In this document: piece by piece, positions 51,295-60,700 of the stretch
Position numbering within the stretch: position 1 is the first letter of the stretch
How the letters are laid out: each line of letters begins with the position of its first letter
From: JACRCG01 sp964524835
GTDB taxonomy: Bacteria; Desulfobacterota; Desulfuromonadia; Geobacterales; Pseudopelobacteraceae
Direction: 5' to 3'
DNA: 64,000 nt
NCBI GenBank assembly: GCA_964524835.1
Contig: CAZGEG010000001.1
Span: forward strand, 62,001 to 126,000
Made by a program: the position numbers and the translations under genes
The notes under the pieces: model-generated
Databases searched by the model: none
What the model was told of the DNA's origin: nothing
The model's input: only the letters and a program-made list of their open reading frames with translations

Positions 51295-51759
51295 TTAAAG
51301 TTTTTGGATTACAAACAATGTGTCTCCGAATTCTACCGCCTGGGCGTTGTCTTTGCAAATCTTTAGGATCTTGCATTTGCACTCGGCCTCAATTTCATTC
51401 ATCAGTTTCATCGCCTCTACGATACAGAGTACCTGCCCCTTTTCTACAACCTGGCCAACGGTAACGTAAGGAGCAGCCTCGGGGCCTGGCGCGGCATAAA
51501 ACGTTCCGACAATCGGCGAAGTGACCGTATCCCCTGCTTCGGCGGCTGGAGCAGCCGGGGCAGCTGCGGGTGCGACTGCCGGAGCCGGCTGATACCCTGC
51601 AGGAGCATACTGCTGGACGGCAGGTGCGGCAACCGTAACATATTCAGGCTTGTGGCCGCGCTTGATAATAATCTTCTCGTCAGAATTATCCATTTCAAAC
51701 TCGGTGATGTCCGTTTCTGTTACAAGTTTTATCAGCAGCTTCAGGTCTTTGATATCCAT
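51295..51759 (-). CDS. accB: Biotin carboxyl carrier protein of acetyl-CoA carboxylase
   Basis: The 154-residue protein has an N-terminal KDLKLLIKLVTETDITEFEMDNSDEKIIIKR, a flexible Pro/Ala-rich linker, and a C-terminal biotinyl domain with the modified Lys in CIVEAMKLMNEIEAECKCKI. It carries carboxybiotin from AccC to the carboxyltransferase. It lies between pepQ-like and accC genes, in the same operon. Confidence 0.97.
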   Translation of the reverse strand: MDIKDLKLLIKLVTETDITEFEMDNSDEKIIIKRGHKPEYVTVAAPAVQQYAPAGYQPAPAVAPAAAPAAPAAEAGDTVTSPIVGTFYAAPGPEAAPYVTVGQVVEKGQVLCIVEAMKLMNEIEAECKCKILKICKDNAQAVEFGDTLFVIQKL

Positions 51760-51830
51760 TTCAGTTCATCTCCTTTTACCGTCAGTCATGATAGTGGTGC
51801 ATCTAATTATGTTGAACGTCACTCAAGCAT

Positions 51831-52901
51831 TTACAGAACCAGCAATTTTTTATCGGCACCGGTAATAACATGACAGCCGTTACCGGTTACTACTACGGTG
51901 TCTTCAATCCTGACCCCTCCGAATCCGGGAATATAGATACCGGGCTCAATCGTAATGACCATACCCTCTTCCAGCACCGCAGTGCTGCGTGGAGAAAGCG
52001 TCGGCATTTCGTGGATTTCCAGACCGACTCCATGCCCCAGACCGTGCCCGAAATAGTCGCCGAAACCCTTATCGCGAATATATGCGCGTGCGATCTCATC
52101 CAAATCTTTGCAGCTGACCCCCGGCCTGACCCCCTCAACCGCGAGATCATGGGCCGTCCTGACAACCGAGTGAATCTCCTGCTCACGGATTCCCGGCTTT
52201 CCACAGGCAACAGTGACCGTTTCATCTGAATGATAGCCGTCTTTCAGCGCGCCAAAATCAATCGTGACCAGTTCGCCCGACCGGATAATTTTGTCGCTGG
52301 CCCTGCCATGCGGCATGGCGCCTCGCACACCGGAAGCAACAATAAAATCAAACGCCTTGCCTTCGGCACCCCGGCGCCGCATTTCAAATTCTAGTGACAG
52401 GGCGATGTCGGCTTCCCGTACGCCCGGCTTGATTGTCGCCAGTACTTCGGCAAGAGCCTGGGATGAGAGCATGGCTACCGAACTGAGGAGTTCGATTTCG
52501 GCACGGTCCTTACAGATGCGGATCTCATCGAGACCGGCACCGAGCTCAACCAGTTCAATCCCGGACAACTTCTCCGACATCCTCCGAAAGGCGCTGACAT
52601 TCGTATGGGCCGCCTCAAAACCGATCCGTTCAAGATCGAACTGATCAGCTAAAGCGGCTACCGTATCAATACGAACCGGGGCGCATTCCATAATTTCGGC
52701 GCCTTGTACTTCCTCAGCGGCCTGTGCGGTGTAGCGGGAATCGCACAAAAACCATGCCGAATCCTGCGCTATCAGCAACGCCCCTTCGGTGCCGCTGAAG
52801 CCGCACAGATAACGGATGTTCCTGAGATCGGTGAACAACACGGCCTTCAGGGAATATTCTTCAAAGAACCGCTTCAGACGAGATCGCCTGTTTTTTAGCA
52901 T
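51831..52901 (-). CDS. Xaa-Pro dipeptidase / aminopeptidase (M24 family)
   Basis: The 356-residue pita-bread metallopeptidase has an N-terminal creatinase-like domain and a catalytic domain. Its metal ligands are GELVTIDFGALKDGYHSDETVTV (two Asp), a His in GHGLGHGVGLEIHEMPTLS, and Glu residues in GMVITIEPGIYIPGFGGVRIEDTVVVT. It cleaves peptides with proline in the second position. Its place between aroQ and accB matches the operon common in Geobacter and many other bacteria. Confidence 0.94.
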   Translation of the reverse strand: MLKNRRSRLKRFFEEYSLKAVLFTDLRNIRYLCGFSGTEGALLIAQDSAWFLCDSRYTAQAAEEVQGAEIMECAPVRIDTVAALADQFDLERIGFEAAHTNVSAFRRMSEKLSGIELVELGAGLDEIRICKDRAEIELLSSVAMLSSQALAEVLATIKPGVREADIALSLEFEMRRRGAEGKAFDFIVASGVRGAMPHGRASDKIIRSGELVTIDFGALKDGYHSDETVTVACGKPGIREQEIHSVVRTAHDLAVEGVRPGVSCKDLDEIARAYIRDKGFGDYFGHGLGHGVGLEIHEMPTLSPRSTAVLEEGMVITIEPGIYIPGFGGVRIEDTVVVTGNGCHVITGADKKLLVL

Positions 52902-52976
52902 AAATGAAACCCTGACTACAAACTGTTTTTACGAAACAGTTAAGAACAGTTGAGATGGATGAGCAATTTCATACAA

Positions 52977-53420
52977 TTATATTTGTTTATTTTTAACGTA
53001 ATTAAATAATGCCCGCAACCCAAGCAGGTAGCTGTCAGGGCCGAATCCGCAGATCTGGCCGATTGAAACCGGGGCGATCATGCTGGTATGGCGAAACGTT
53101 TCCCGGCTGTGGATGTTGGAGAGGTGCACTTCTACGCAGGGAACCCCCACAGCCGACAGGGCGTCGCGTATTGCGATGCTGGTGTGGGTATATGCGGCCG
53201 GATTGATCAAAATCCCCTGGCAGCCATGTGCAGCACTCTGGATCGCATCGACCAGGTCGCCTTCACTATTTGACTGAAGAAAGGAAAGCTCGGACCCCAT
53301 CTCCGCAGATAGCTTCTCAAGTGAGGCATTAATATCCGCAAGGGTACGACTGCCGTAGACCCCGGGCTCACGGGTTCCAAGTAGGTTAAGATTAGGGCCG
53401 TGGAGTACCAGAAATTTCAT
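52977..53420 (-). CDS. aroQ: 3-dehydroquinate dehydratase, type II
   Basis: The 147-residue enzyme performs the third shikimate step. It has the family signature LHGPNLNLLGTREPGVYGS with the catalytic Tyr, the flexible loop, INPAAYTHTSIAIRDAL with the catalytic His and EVHLSNIHSRETFRHTSMIAPVSIGQICGFG. It follows the Roadblock gene by two bases. The short type II form differs from type I AroD. Confidence 0.97.
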   Translation of the reverse strand: MKFLVLHGPNLNLLGTREPGVYGSRTLADINASLEKLSAEMGSELSFLQSNSEGDLVDAIQSAAHGCQGILINPAAYTHTSIAIRDALSAVGVPCVEVHLSNIHSRETFRHTSMIAPVSIGQICGFGPDSYLLGLRALFNYVKNKQI

Positions 53421-53422
53421 AG

Positions 53423-53785
53423 TTATGAAAGCTCCCGCAGCATTTCAAAAGATTTGAGCTTGAGCAGATAGCGACCCTTGCCAATATTACCGTCACGGTT
53501 CAGGATAAGGGCGGCAAAAAGATCATCGTTCAACACCCTGACAACGACACAGGTACGCGAGGTTGAAATCGAAACCTCCTCAAGGTCGCCCATTTTAATG
53601 ACATCAACAGCACGCTTGATTTCTTTGAGCACAGTTGCGTACTCAACCGACAGGAGCTGCATATCGAACTCCGACTGCTCAACAGTGACCTCATCAATCG
53701 GAATGCCGTCATAGGCCATGACAACCGCGGCCAGGGATCCGTCAACGCTCTGGACAATAGCCTTCAAAGACTCTCTTAGCGGCAT
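53423..53785 (-). CDS. Roadblock/LC7 (MglB-like) domain protein
   Basis: The 120-residue protein is one Roadblock/LC7 domain (DGSLAAVVMAYDGIPIDEVTVE, EIKRAVDVIKMGDLEEVSISTSRTCVVVRVLNDDLFAALIL). These domains form dimers and in MglB act as GTPase-activating partners of small GTPases in polarity and gliding; others are of unknown function. No small GTPase (MglA-like) lies in the window. It overlaps the TPR gene by 10 bases and precedes aroQ by two bases, so it is translated with the aromatic genes. Confidence 0.85.
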   Translation of the reverse strand: MPLRESLKAIVQSVDGSLAAVVMAYDGIPIDEVTVEQSEFDMQLLSVEYATVLKEIKRAVDVIKMGDLEEVSISTSRTCVVVRVLNDDLFAALILNRDGNIGKGRYLLKLKSFEMLRELS

Positions 53786-54792
53786 GCCTTAATCCTCCTG
53801 ATATTTTCGAGCCACCCGTCAAGCTCAGTGAGCGCATTATCCGCAACCCCCTCGGAATGCAACGGGGAAGCATCTCTGCCGAATCCCGGAACGGCTGCCG
53901 AGGCCTGCTGCAGTTCGAATCCAGGGACATCGCCGGACTCCGGCATCGCCTCAGCCTCGATCCGCTGATTAAACGCGTCTGACGGCATACTGAAGACAGT
54001 CTCTTCCTCGGCTTCGACCTCAAAGGCGTCGTCAAGTTCTGCAGCAGGTTCTGAAACCGCGGATTCCAGCGCCTCAAGCTCGACGACCCGTTCCCCGATG
54101 AGCTGATCCGCCGGATTATCGGCCAGAATGGCACGATATATTTCAAGCGCCTTATGAATAAAGCCCTGCTTGACGTACAATTCAGCCAGGGTGCCGGTTG
54201 AAAGAGGATCGTGGTGCGGAGCCGCTACGGTATCGGGCGCCGGTGGCACGTCGTGGGAAAGGAACTCCGATTCCAGTTGCTCATCTTCCAGCACTTCTAT
54301 CTCTTCCAGCATCTCCAGGTCTTCAATTACCGCTTCATCAAATTCAACAGTCTCCCGGACGGAAGCCGTTTCTCCAGCTGAACCCTCAAGCGATTCCAGC
54401 TCGATCCGGCTTTCGATATCTTCAGGCGCAAACTCCAGCGCCGTTCGGAATGCCCGGCAGGCAGCATCCCGGTCGCCCGCCTCGGCGGAGAGACGCCCTA
54501 ACAACTTCTGGGAGGATATATCCTCGGGCAACGCCTCGGCTACCAGCTTTAAAGCAGCCAGTGCCTCATCGTTCAGCCCCTTGGCATGGCATGCAAGAGA
54601 AAGGGCTCTTTGTCCGGACAGATATTTTGGGTGCTTCATAACACCCAGGCGCGCTGCATGAAGAGCATCGTCGATCAGACCCACCTTGAGGTACACTTCC
54701 GACAGCCGGGCGAAGCAAAGCGAGTCCGGATCTTTGGCAAGCAGTTCCTCAAGATTTTTGATATCCGTCCAGAATGTTGCTGAATCCTGCAT
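53776..54792 (-). CDS. Tetratricopeptide repeat protein in the aro operon
   Basis: The 338-residue protein has TPR units in the first third (DPDSLCFARLSEVYLKVGLIDDALHAARLGVMKHPKYLSGQRALS and LNDEALAALKLVAEALPEDISSQKLLGRLSAEAGD). An acidic middle follows and another TPR (TGTLAELYVKQGFIHKALEIYRAILADNPADQ). It ends with VADNALTELDGWLENIRRIK. I chose ATG 54792 with GGAGG 7 bases upstream; the GTG two codons earlier has poor spacing. It overlaps aroB by a few bases or starts just after it, and overlaps the Roadblock gene by 10 bases. A protein scaffold for the Roadblock protein is plausible. Confidence 0.8.
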   Translation of the reverse strand: MQDSATFWTDIKNLEELLAKDPDSLCFARLSEVYLKVGLIDDALHAARLGVMKHPKYLSGQRALSLACHAKGLNDEALAALKLVAEALPEDISSQKLLGRLSAEAGDRDAACRAFRTALEFAPEDIESRIELESLEGSAGETASVRETVEFDEAVIEDLEMLEEIEVLEDEQLESEFLSHDVPPAPDTVAAPHHDPLSTGTLAELYVKQGFIHKALEIYRAILADNPADQLIGERVVELEALESAVSEPAAELDDAFEVEAEEETVFSMPSDAFNQRIEAEAMPESGDVPGFELQQASAAVPGFGRDASPLHSEGVADNALTELDGWLENIRRIKACR

Positions 54793-54794
54793 GG

Positions 54795-55874
54795 TCACGC
54801 CTCCAGCCCGCTCAGCTTGAGCAGCTCTTCAGGAGTATGGTTCGACATGGCGTACATGCCGATGCCCTTGTTGCAAATAAAGGAGATGCTGCCTCCCTTG
54901 GACTTTTTGTCGGCGGCAACAATTTTCAACAGCTGCTGCCGGTCAAAATGCGGAATTTCAACCGGCAGTCCGCACCGGGCAATAAGAGCGGAAATTCTGG
55001 AAAGCTCCTCTCGGCCGCAGAAACCTTCGGCAAGCGAAACCCTGGCAGCCAGCACCATCCCGATTGCTACGGCCTCACCATGAACCAGACCACGATAACC
55101 GGAGAGAGATTCAAAGGCATGCCCGAGTGTGTGGCCGTAATTCAGGACGGCCCGCAGTCCGGCTTCCTTTTCGTCGAGTTCCACCACCTGCGCCTTTAAC
55201 CGGCAGGACCGGTGGATAATCTCTATCAGGACATCCGGATCCATTGCCAGAATTTCAGCACAATGTGACTCTATGAATTCAAAAAATGGGCGGTCAACAG
55301 CGACCCCGTACTTTATGACCTCTGCGATTCCGGCACGGAACTGGCGTTGATCGAGGGTAGCGAGAGTATCGACATCAATCAGCACCAGGCGGGGCTGATA
55401 AAAGGCGCCGATCAGGTTTTTCCCCTTGGGATGATCAATGCCGGTCTTGCCGCCGACACTGCTGTCCACCTGGGCCAACAGCGTGGTCGGCACCTGAACG
55501 AAAGGGATACCCCTCAACCATGTTGCGGCCGCATACCCGGCCACATCCCCGACGACTCCTCCGCCAAGCGCGACTATGAATGAACTTCGGTCTATCCCGG
55601 CCGCAAGAAGATCATCGTAGAGCTGATTCAGAGTTGCGCTGTTCTTGTACTCTTCACCATCCGGAATTTCTACCGTCGCGACAGTAAATCCGGCGGCCTC
55701 CAGAGATTCTCGAACAGCCGGGCCATACAGGGCGGCAACAGTCGGGTTTGAAACGACTGCGGCACCGCCACCCATTCCGACGGCACGGCACCGCCGGCCA
55801 AGCGAGGCAAGGGCGCCGCGTTCAATGACAATTTCATAGCTGTTCTCGGCAAGATTAACGGACAGTACGCTCAC
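54795..55874 (-). CDS. aroB: 3-dehydroquinate synthase
   Basis: The 359-residue NAD- and metal-dependent enzyme makes dehydroquinate from DAHP. Motifs are EIPDGEEYKNSATLNQLYDDLLAAG, ALGGGVVGDVAGYAAATWLRGIPFVQVPTTLLAQVDSSVGGKTGIDHPKGKNLIGAFYQP, the Zn ligand region LNYGHTLGHAFESLSGYRGLVHGEAVAIGM and late DKKSKGGSI. The start is a GTG at 55874 with AAGGGG 7 bases upstream, overlapping aroK by 20 bases. Confidence 0.97.
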   Translation of the reverse strand: MSVLSVNLAENSYEIVIERGALASLGRRCRAVGMGGGAAVVSNPTVAALYGPAVRESLEAAGFTVATVEIPDGEEYKNSATLNQLYDDLLAAGIDRSSFIVALGGGVVGDVAGYAAATWLRGIPFVQVPTTLLAQVDSSVGGKTGIDHPKGKNLIGAFYQPRLVLIDVDTLATLDQRQFRAGIAEVIKYGVAVDRPFFEFIESHCAEILAMDPDVLIEIIHRSCRLKAQVVELDEKEAGLRAVLNYGHTLGHAFESLSGYRGLVHGEAVAIGMVLAARVSLAEGFCGREELSRISALIARCGLPVEIPHFDRQQLLKIVAADKKSKGGSISFICNKGIGMYAMSNHTPEELLKLSGLEA

Positions 55875-56391
55875 TCAAAAACCCCTTCAAACAGCACAGA
55901 ATCTCTGCCGCGACATCTTCCACGGATTTTCCATCCGTGTCAATTCTAATATCTGCGTCGGCATAAAATTGTTCGCGCTCATCCATCAGCATTTTTGCGC
56001 GCTCTGCGGCATCCTCTCCAGCCAGAAGAGGCCGATCGCAGCTCCCTTTCAGCCGGGCCATTACCTGTTCAAGCGTGACGTTCAGATTGATGATCACCCC
56101 CCGGCTCCGCATCTTCGCGCGGTTCGACGCCGTGATAACCGCTCCGCCGCCGGTGGCAACGACACACCCCTTCCCGGCTGAGAGAGTCTGCTCAAGACAG
56201 GAGCTTTCCAGCTGACGGAACGCCAGTTCACCATCGCGGGCAAAGATTTCGTTAATCGAGCATCCCGAGGCAGAGACGATTTCGGCATCCAGATCCACAA
56301 ACCGCAATCCAAGGCGCTCCGCCACAATTTTGCCGACGGAACTTTTACCGCTTCCCATAAAACCGGTCAGTATCAGCACCCTCTCAGGCAT
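55855..56391 (-). CDS. aroK: Shikimate kinase
   Basis: The 178-residue P-loop kinase phosphorylates shikimate. It has LTGFMGSGKSSVGKIVAERLGLRFVDLDAEI, FRQLESSCLEQ, GKGCVVATGGGAVITASNRAKMRSRG and RPLLAGEDAAERAKML (substrate-lid Arg region). The ATG at 56391 overlaps the aroC stop by eight bases, and the frame open further upstream lies inside aroC. Confidence 0.97.
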   Translation of the reverse strand: MPERVLILTGFMGSGKSSVGKIVAERLGLRFVDLDAEIVSASGCSINEIFARDGELAFRQLESSCLEQTLSAGKGCVVATGGGAVITASNRAKMRSRGVIINLNVTLEQVMARLKGSCDRPLLAGEDAAERAKMLMDEREQFYADADIRIDTDGKSVEDVAAEILCCLKGFLSERTVR

Positions 56392-57544
56392 TGCGGATCT
56401 GCTCCCGATATCCTTCAAGATTGCGACGAATTTCAACGACCGAATCACCGCCGAATTTTTCCAGCAGGGCATTGGCGATTTCGATCGCCACAACCGCTTC
56501 CGCCACCACCAGGGCTGCCGGCACGGCGCAGGTATCCGAGCGCTCGACCGTCGCTTCAAACGGCTCGTGCGTACGCATATCAACCGAACGAAGCGGCGAA
56601 TAGAGCGTGGGTATCGGCTTCATGGCGGCCCGCACGACAATCGGCTCGCCGTTTGACATCCCCCCTTCGATACCGCCGGCATTATTGCTGTCGCGGCGAT
56701 AACCATCCTTGTAGAATAATTCGTCGTGTACGCGGGAACCGGGCCTGCGTGCCGCATCAAAGCCGATTCCGACCTCAACCCCCTTGATGGCCTGGATGCT
56801 CATCAGCGCCATGGCAAGTCGCGCATCCAGCTTGCGATCCCACTGCACATAGCTTCCGAGCCCTGGGGGAACGCCGGTCACCTGTACTTCGACAACCCCT
56901 CCGAGCGTATCACCGCCGAACTTGGCGGCGTCTATGGCCCGCTTCATTTCGACTTCCGCCGACGGGTCACAGCAAAAGGTTTCCGAGGTTTCCGCCCGCT
57001 GCCACAGAGTTTCGAGCGGTTCCTGCGGGGTGTCGGCGCATACTCCGCCCAGTTCCGTCACAAAACCGCCCACCATGATGCCGAACTCGGCCAGCAGCGC
57101 CTTCGCAACGCCGCCGACAGCGACACGCACCGCGGTTTCCCGGGCACTGGAGCGCTCAAGCACGTTACGCACATCGCTTAAGTGATACTTCAGCACACCT
57201 GAAAGATCAGCATGGCCGGGGCGCGGACGGGTCACGGCACTGGAGTCATCGCGATGTTCCGGCAACGGCGACATCTTCTCCGACCAGTTCTCCCAATCGC
57301 GGTTCTCCACCACAACCGTCACGGGAGACCCGATCGTCTCACCCCAGCGAACGCCGGAGAGCAATTGCGCGGTGTCCTTCTCGATTTTCATCCGGCCGCC
57401 GCGGCCATACCCCTGCTGCCGCCGGGCCAGATCATGATTAAGCGTTTCAACGGAGAGATTGATCCCGGCCGGAAGCCCTTCAATAATTGCACTCAGCTGA
57501 GGCCCGTGCGACTCGCCGGCCGTCAGGTAACGAAATATGCTCAC
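56384..57544 (-). CDS. aroC: Chorismate synthase
   Basis: The 386-residue FMN-dependent enzyme makes chorismate. Motifs include FRYLTAGESHGPQLSAIIEGLPAG, RRQQGYGRGGRMKIEKD, ETIGSPVTVVVENRDWENW, RPRPGHADLSGVLKY and RSSARETAVRVAVGGVAK, ending with GEP, PIPTLYSPLRSVD and RSDTCAVPAALVVAEAVVAIEIANALLEKFGGDS. The start is a GTG at 57544 with GCGGAGG 7 bases upstream; a longer frame to 57580 lies in the hairpin region. It is the first gene of a ten-gene run. Confidence 0.97.
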   Translation of the reverse strand: MSIFRYLTAGESHGPQLSAIIEGLPAGINLSVETLNHDLARRQQGYGRGGRMKIEKDTAQLLSGVRWGETIGSPVTVVVENRDWENWSEKMSPLPEHRDDSSAVTRPRPGHADLSGVLKYHLSDVRNVLERSSARETAVRVAVGGVAKALLAEFGIMVGGFVTELGGVCADTPQEPLETLWQRAETSETFCCDPSAEVEMKRAIDAAKFGGDTLGGVVEVQVTGVPPGLGSYVQWDRKLDARLAMALMSIQAIKGVEVGIGFDAARRPGSRVHDELFYKDGYRRDSNNAGGIEGGMSNGEPIVVRAAMKPIPTLYSPLRSVDMRTHEPFEATVERSDTCAVPAALVVAEAVVAIEIANALLEKFGGDSVVEIRRNLEGYREQIRNA

Positions 57545-57577
57545 AAAAAAACCTCCGCAGATGATTCCAAGCGGAGG
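57545..57577 (-). promoter_or_regulatory. Terminator-like hairpin containing the aroC ribosome-binding site
   Basis: On the minus strand CCTCCGC, a 12-base loop and GCGGAGG are followed by seven T and then the GTG start of aroC. The 3' arm is also the ribosome-binding site. A candidate -35/-10 pair (TTGCCG, 18 bases, TATTTT; 57579-57608) would start transcription inside the 5' arm, so the hairpin may form only on transcripts that read in from upstream. Confidence 0.55.
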
Positions 57578-57642
57578 CAAAATAGCATTTATGATGTGAT
57601 AACGGCAAGATAAAAGAGGCTGGACAGGATGTCTGGAAAATG

Positions 57643-57668
57643 ATACCCCGCCGTTAGCAGCGGGGTAT
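57643..57668 (-). terminator. Hairpin terminator after the giant surface protein gene
   Basis: A 9-bp stem (ataccccgc / gcggggtat, 8-base loop) lies 38 bases after the giant gene stop; on the minus strand it is followed by CATTTTCC. Confidence 0.7.
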
Positions 57669-57705
57669 CCGGCCTTTCCGACAAACGACCTCAGCCGTAC
57701 TCATT

Positions 57706-60700
57706 TCACCTCTTAATTACCCTGATAATGTCCACCCCCTCAAACAGCGACGCCCCGACTTTTCCCGTCACATGTACCGGCACATGCTCTCCTTCCGGAA
57801 GCACCGCAATGACGCTGTCCCGCCGGAACTTGACCGTCAGTTCATCCGCCTCTCCCCCATGATTAATGGAAATGGGCGAGGCTTCCGCCTGTACCGTTCC
57901 TTCAAGACGGATCGATGCGATATCTATATCGGCAGCTTTATATCCGCGAGGAAGCTCTATCTCGACCTTTACCCATTTCCCTTCGCTCTTTTTGTTGAGA
58001 GTCTCCGGTTCGAATTCGATCTCAGCCTTGATATTCGTCACCGCAACATGAGTCTTGAAGGTCGCCATGTCCATCCATTGACCATAACTATCGCCGTCAA
58101 AGGCCCTGGCCCGCCATGAGTATGCCGTATTGTCGGCCAGTGCGCTGCCGAGGGTTATGGCGGTTTTACCCGATATTCCCCCAGGTACGCCGCTGACCGA
58201 AGCTGTCAGCAGGTTGTTGCTGTACACCTCGTAATCATAGGTCAGTCTTGCGCTATCGGGATCAAAGGCATTCACAACCTCAAGCACGGGCGTCAGGGTT
58301 GAAAGCGTTGTTCCCTCGGCTGGAGCCGAGAGTTGCGGAACCCCCGGCGCATCGTTGGCGCTGTTCACCATGAACGATGACGTCGGCGTCCAGCCGCTGT
58401 ACAGCGAACCGTCACCGGCACGGGCGCGCCAGAAGTAGGTCTGATTTTCCGCAAGCGTTACCGGCACTGTCCACCCTGTTACCGAAGCAGTCTCGGCAAC
58501 CGGACCCGATTGGGAGACAAGGTTGGTCAGCGCAGCATCAGTGTAGATCTCGAACTCATAAGTGAGGATATCCTTGTCGAGATCCGTCGCGTTATGAACC
58601 GACAATGTCGGCATAAACAGGCTCACCCCTGCCCCATTTGACGGATTGGCGAGCGCAGGTGTCGTGGGAGGATCATTGACCGTGTTGGCAAAGAACCCGG
58701 ATACCGCCGACCACGGGCTGTCGGCACTGCCGTCGCTTGTTTTGGCGCGGAGGTAGTAGCGCGTGTTGTCTGCAAGCCCGCTCAGATGCCAGAGCGTTGT
58801 CCCTTGTCCTTCAGTTACGCCGCCTGAGCGGATGATGCCGGTGGAATCGAAGGTTGGCACCGTGTCAACCTCGAAATAATACAGGAGCGACGCGGAATCG
58901 GGGTCGCTGCTGTTGGTGACGGCGACATCGGTTGTCAGCGCAGTGACCGTAATACCGTTCACAGGCGTAATGACCATCGGCGCTGTCGGAGCATCATTCG
59001 CGGTATTTACGAGGAATCGTGCCGTGGCGGACCATGGCCCTTCCATCAGCCAATCATCGGCCTGTGACCGCCAGTAATACCAGCCGTTCTCCTGGAGATT
59101 CGCGGGCACCGTCCATGATGTTGTACCTTGACCGCCAGCAACCCCTGTGGTGGAAGCAACTATCTGGGTGAAGTCGGGATCTAGCGCCACATCGAAGTTA
59201 TAGGTAAAGTTGGTGCTGTCCGGGTCTGAAGCGTTGCCGACCGTCAGCGCCGGAATCAGCGAGGCGACTGACGTCCCTTCGGCAGGGCTGGAAACGGTCG
59301 GCGCGGTGGGTGGATCGTTGACCGTATTGACCCGGAAGGTGGCAGGAGTCATCCAGGGGCCGTAGAGACGGCCGTCATAGGCACGTGTTCGCCAGGAATA
59401 GCTGTGGTTTTCCGTCAGCGGCGCCGCTACGGTCCATGATGTGGCTGCGGTTGTTTCGGGGATTGTACCAGAGGTAACAAGATTCGTCAGTCCGCTGTCG
59501 GAGTAGAGTTCGAATTCATAGCTCAGTTTGTCGTCGTTGGGGTCGGCGGAGTTGCTGACCGTCAGAACCGGGGTAAGGGTATCGACATCGGAGCTGTTGA
59601 CCGGACCGATCAGCGCCGGTGCGGAGGGTGCGCCTTCAACCCGGAAGTAGGTACCGGCAAGAGTTTCTTCCACGCCGCCGATTGTGGCCCGAAGGACAAC
59701 GAGGTAATCCTTGGCGCTGTAGGTGCGAGTGTCAATCAGGCCGTTCTTCGTGGCGGTGGCTCCCATGGCGAGAGTTGCCTGATCCGTGATGGTGTTGTAA
59801 ACCATCTGTTCGGTCATGTTGACCGTCCGGATTGAGAGCGGAATATTGGCAAGATCAACATTGCCCGTGTTGGTGACACTGTACGAAACGGTAACGGGCT
59901 CGCCGGTCAGGATGCTCTGTTTGTCGAGCGAAATCTTTCCGTTGAGGAGCGCGGCGGGATTGGTAGTGCTGTTGATCGCGAGGTTACAGGTGGTTTTGGC
60001 GATAACCGAGCCCACCGGGTCGAGAACCTGAAGGGTAACGAGGTAACTGCCCGCGGGAGACGTGCCACTGTTCCAGTAATTCCTGTTCGTGACGATTTGA
60101 CCCTGAATGAGGGATGGAATTGCGACGGTTGCCGAGTACACGGCCTGCCCCTGGCTGTTTGTCACGGTAATCAGGGTGGAGAGGTTTTCCCGCGCAGAAG
60201 CGGAAGATAGAGTGGTGGTCAGAGTTACCTGCTCGTTCGGATTATAGGAAGCCTTGTCAGTGACGATTTTTGCGCTGACGCTGCTGTCGGTGGCTAAGAC
60301 GCTATACGCAACCTTCTTCGTCAATGTCTGGATCAGGTCGCCGCTCATGACAGCCGAGTAGGTCGTCGCGCCGCTAATTTGCCGGGTATATTGCAGTATC
60401 CGTGACTCCCCGGCAGGCAGTGTGACAATCTGATCGCCGATAACGGTGCCGTTGTCATCCACGACATGGACGTTGGTCGTCGCTCTCAACCTGCCTCTAT
60501 TGGTGAGCGATATAGTAATGGTGAATGGTGCATTTGCCACTGTGTCCGGCGCAGTAAGGGTTGCGGTCAAGGCGGGACTTGCAACTTCGTACTTGTCGGC
60601 GATATCGGCCAGCGGGGTCGAATTCTGAGATACTGAGCCGGTGAGCTGGTAGATGCCATCGCCCCCCGCCGTGGTGGTTAAACTGAATGGATGGGAACTG

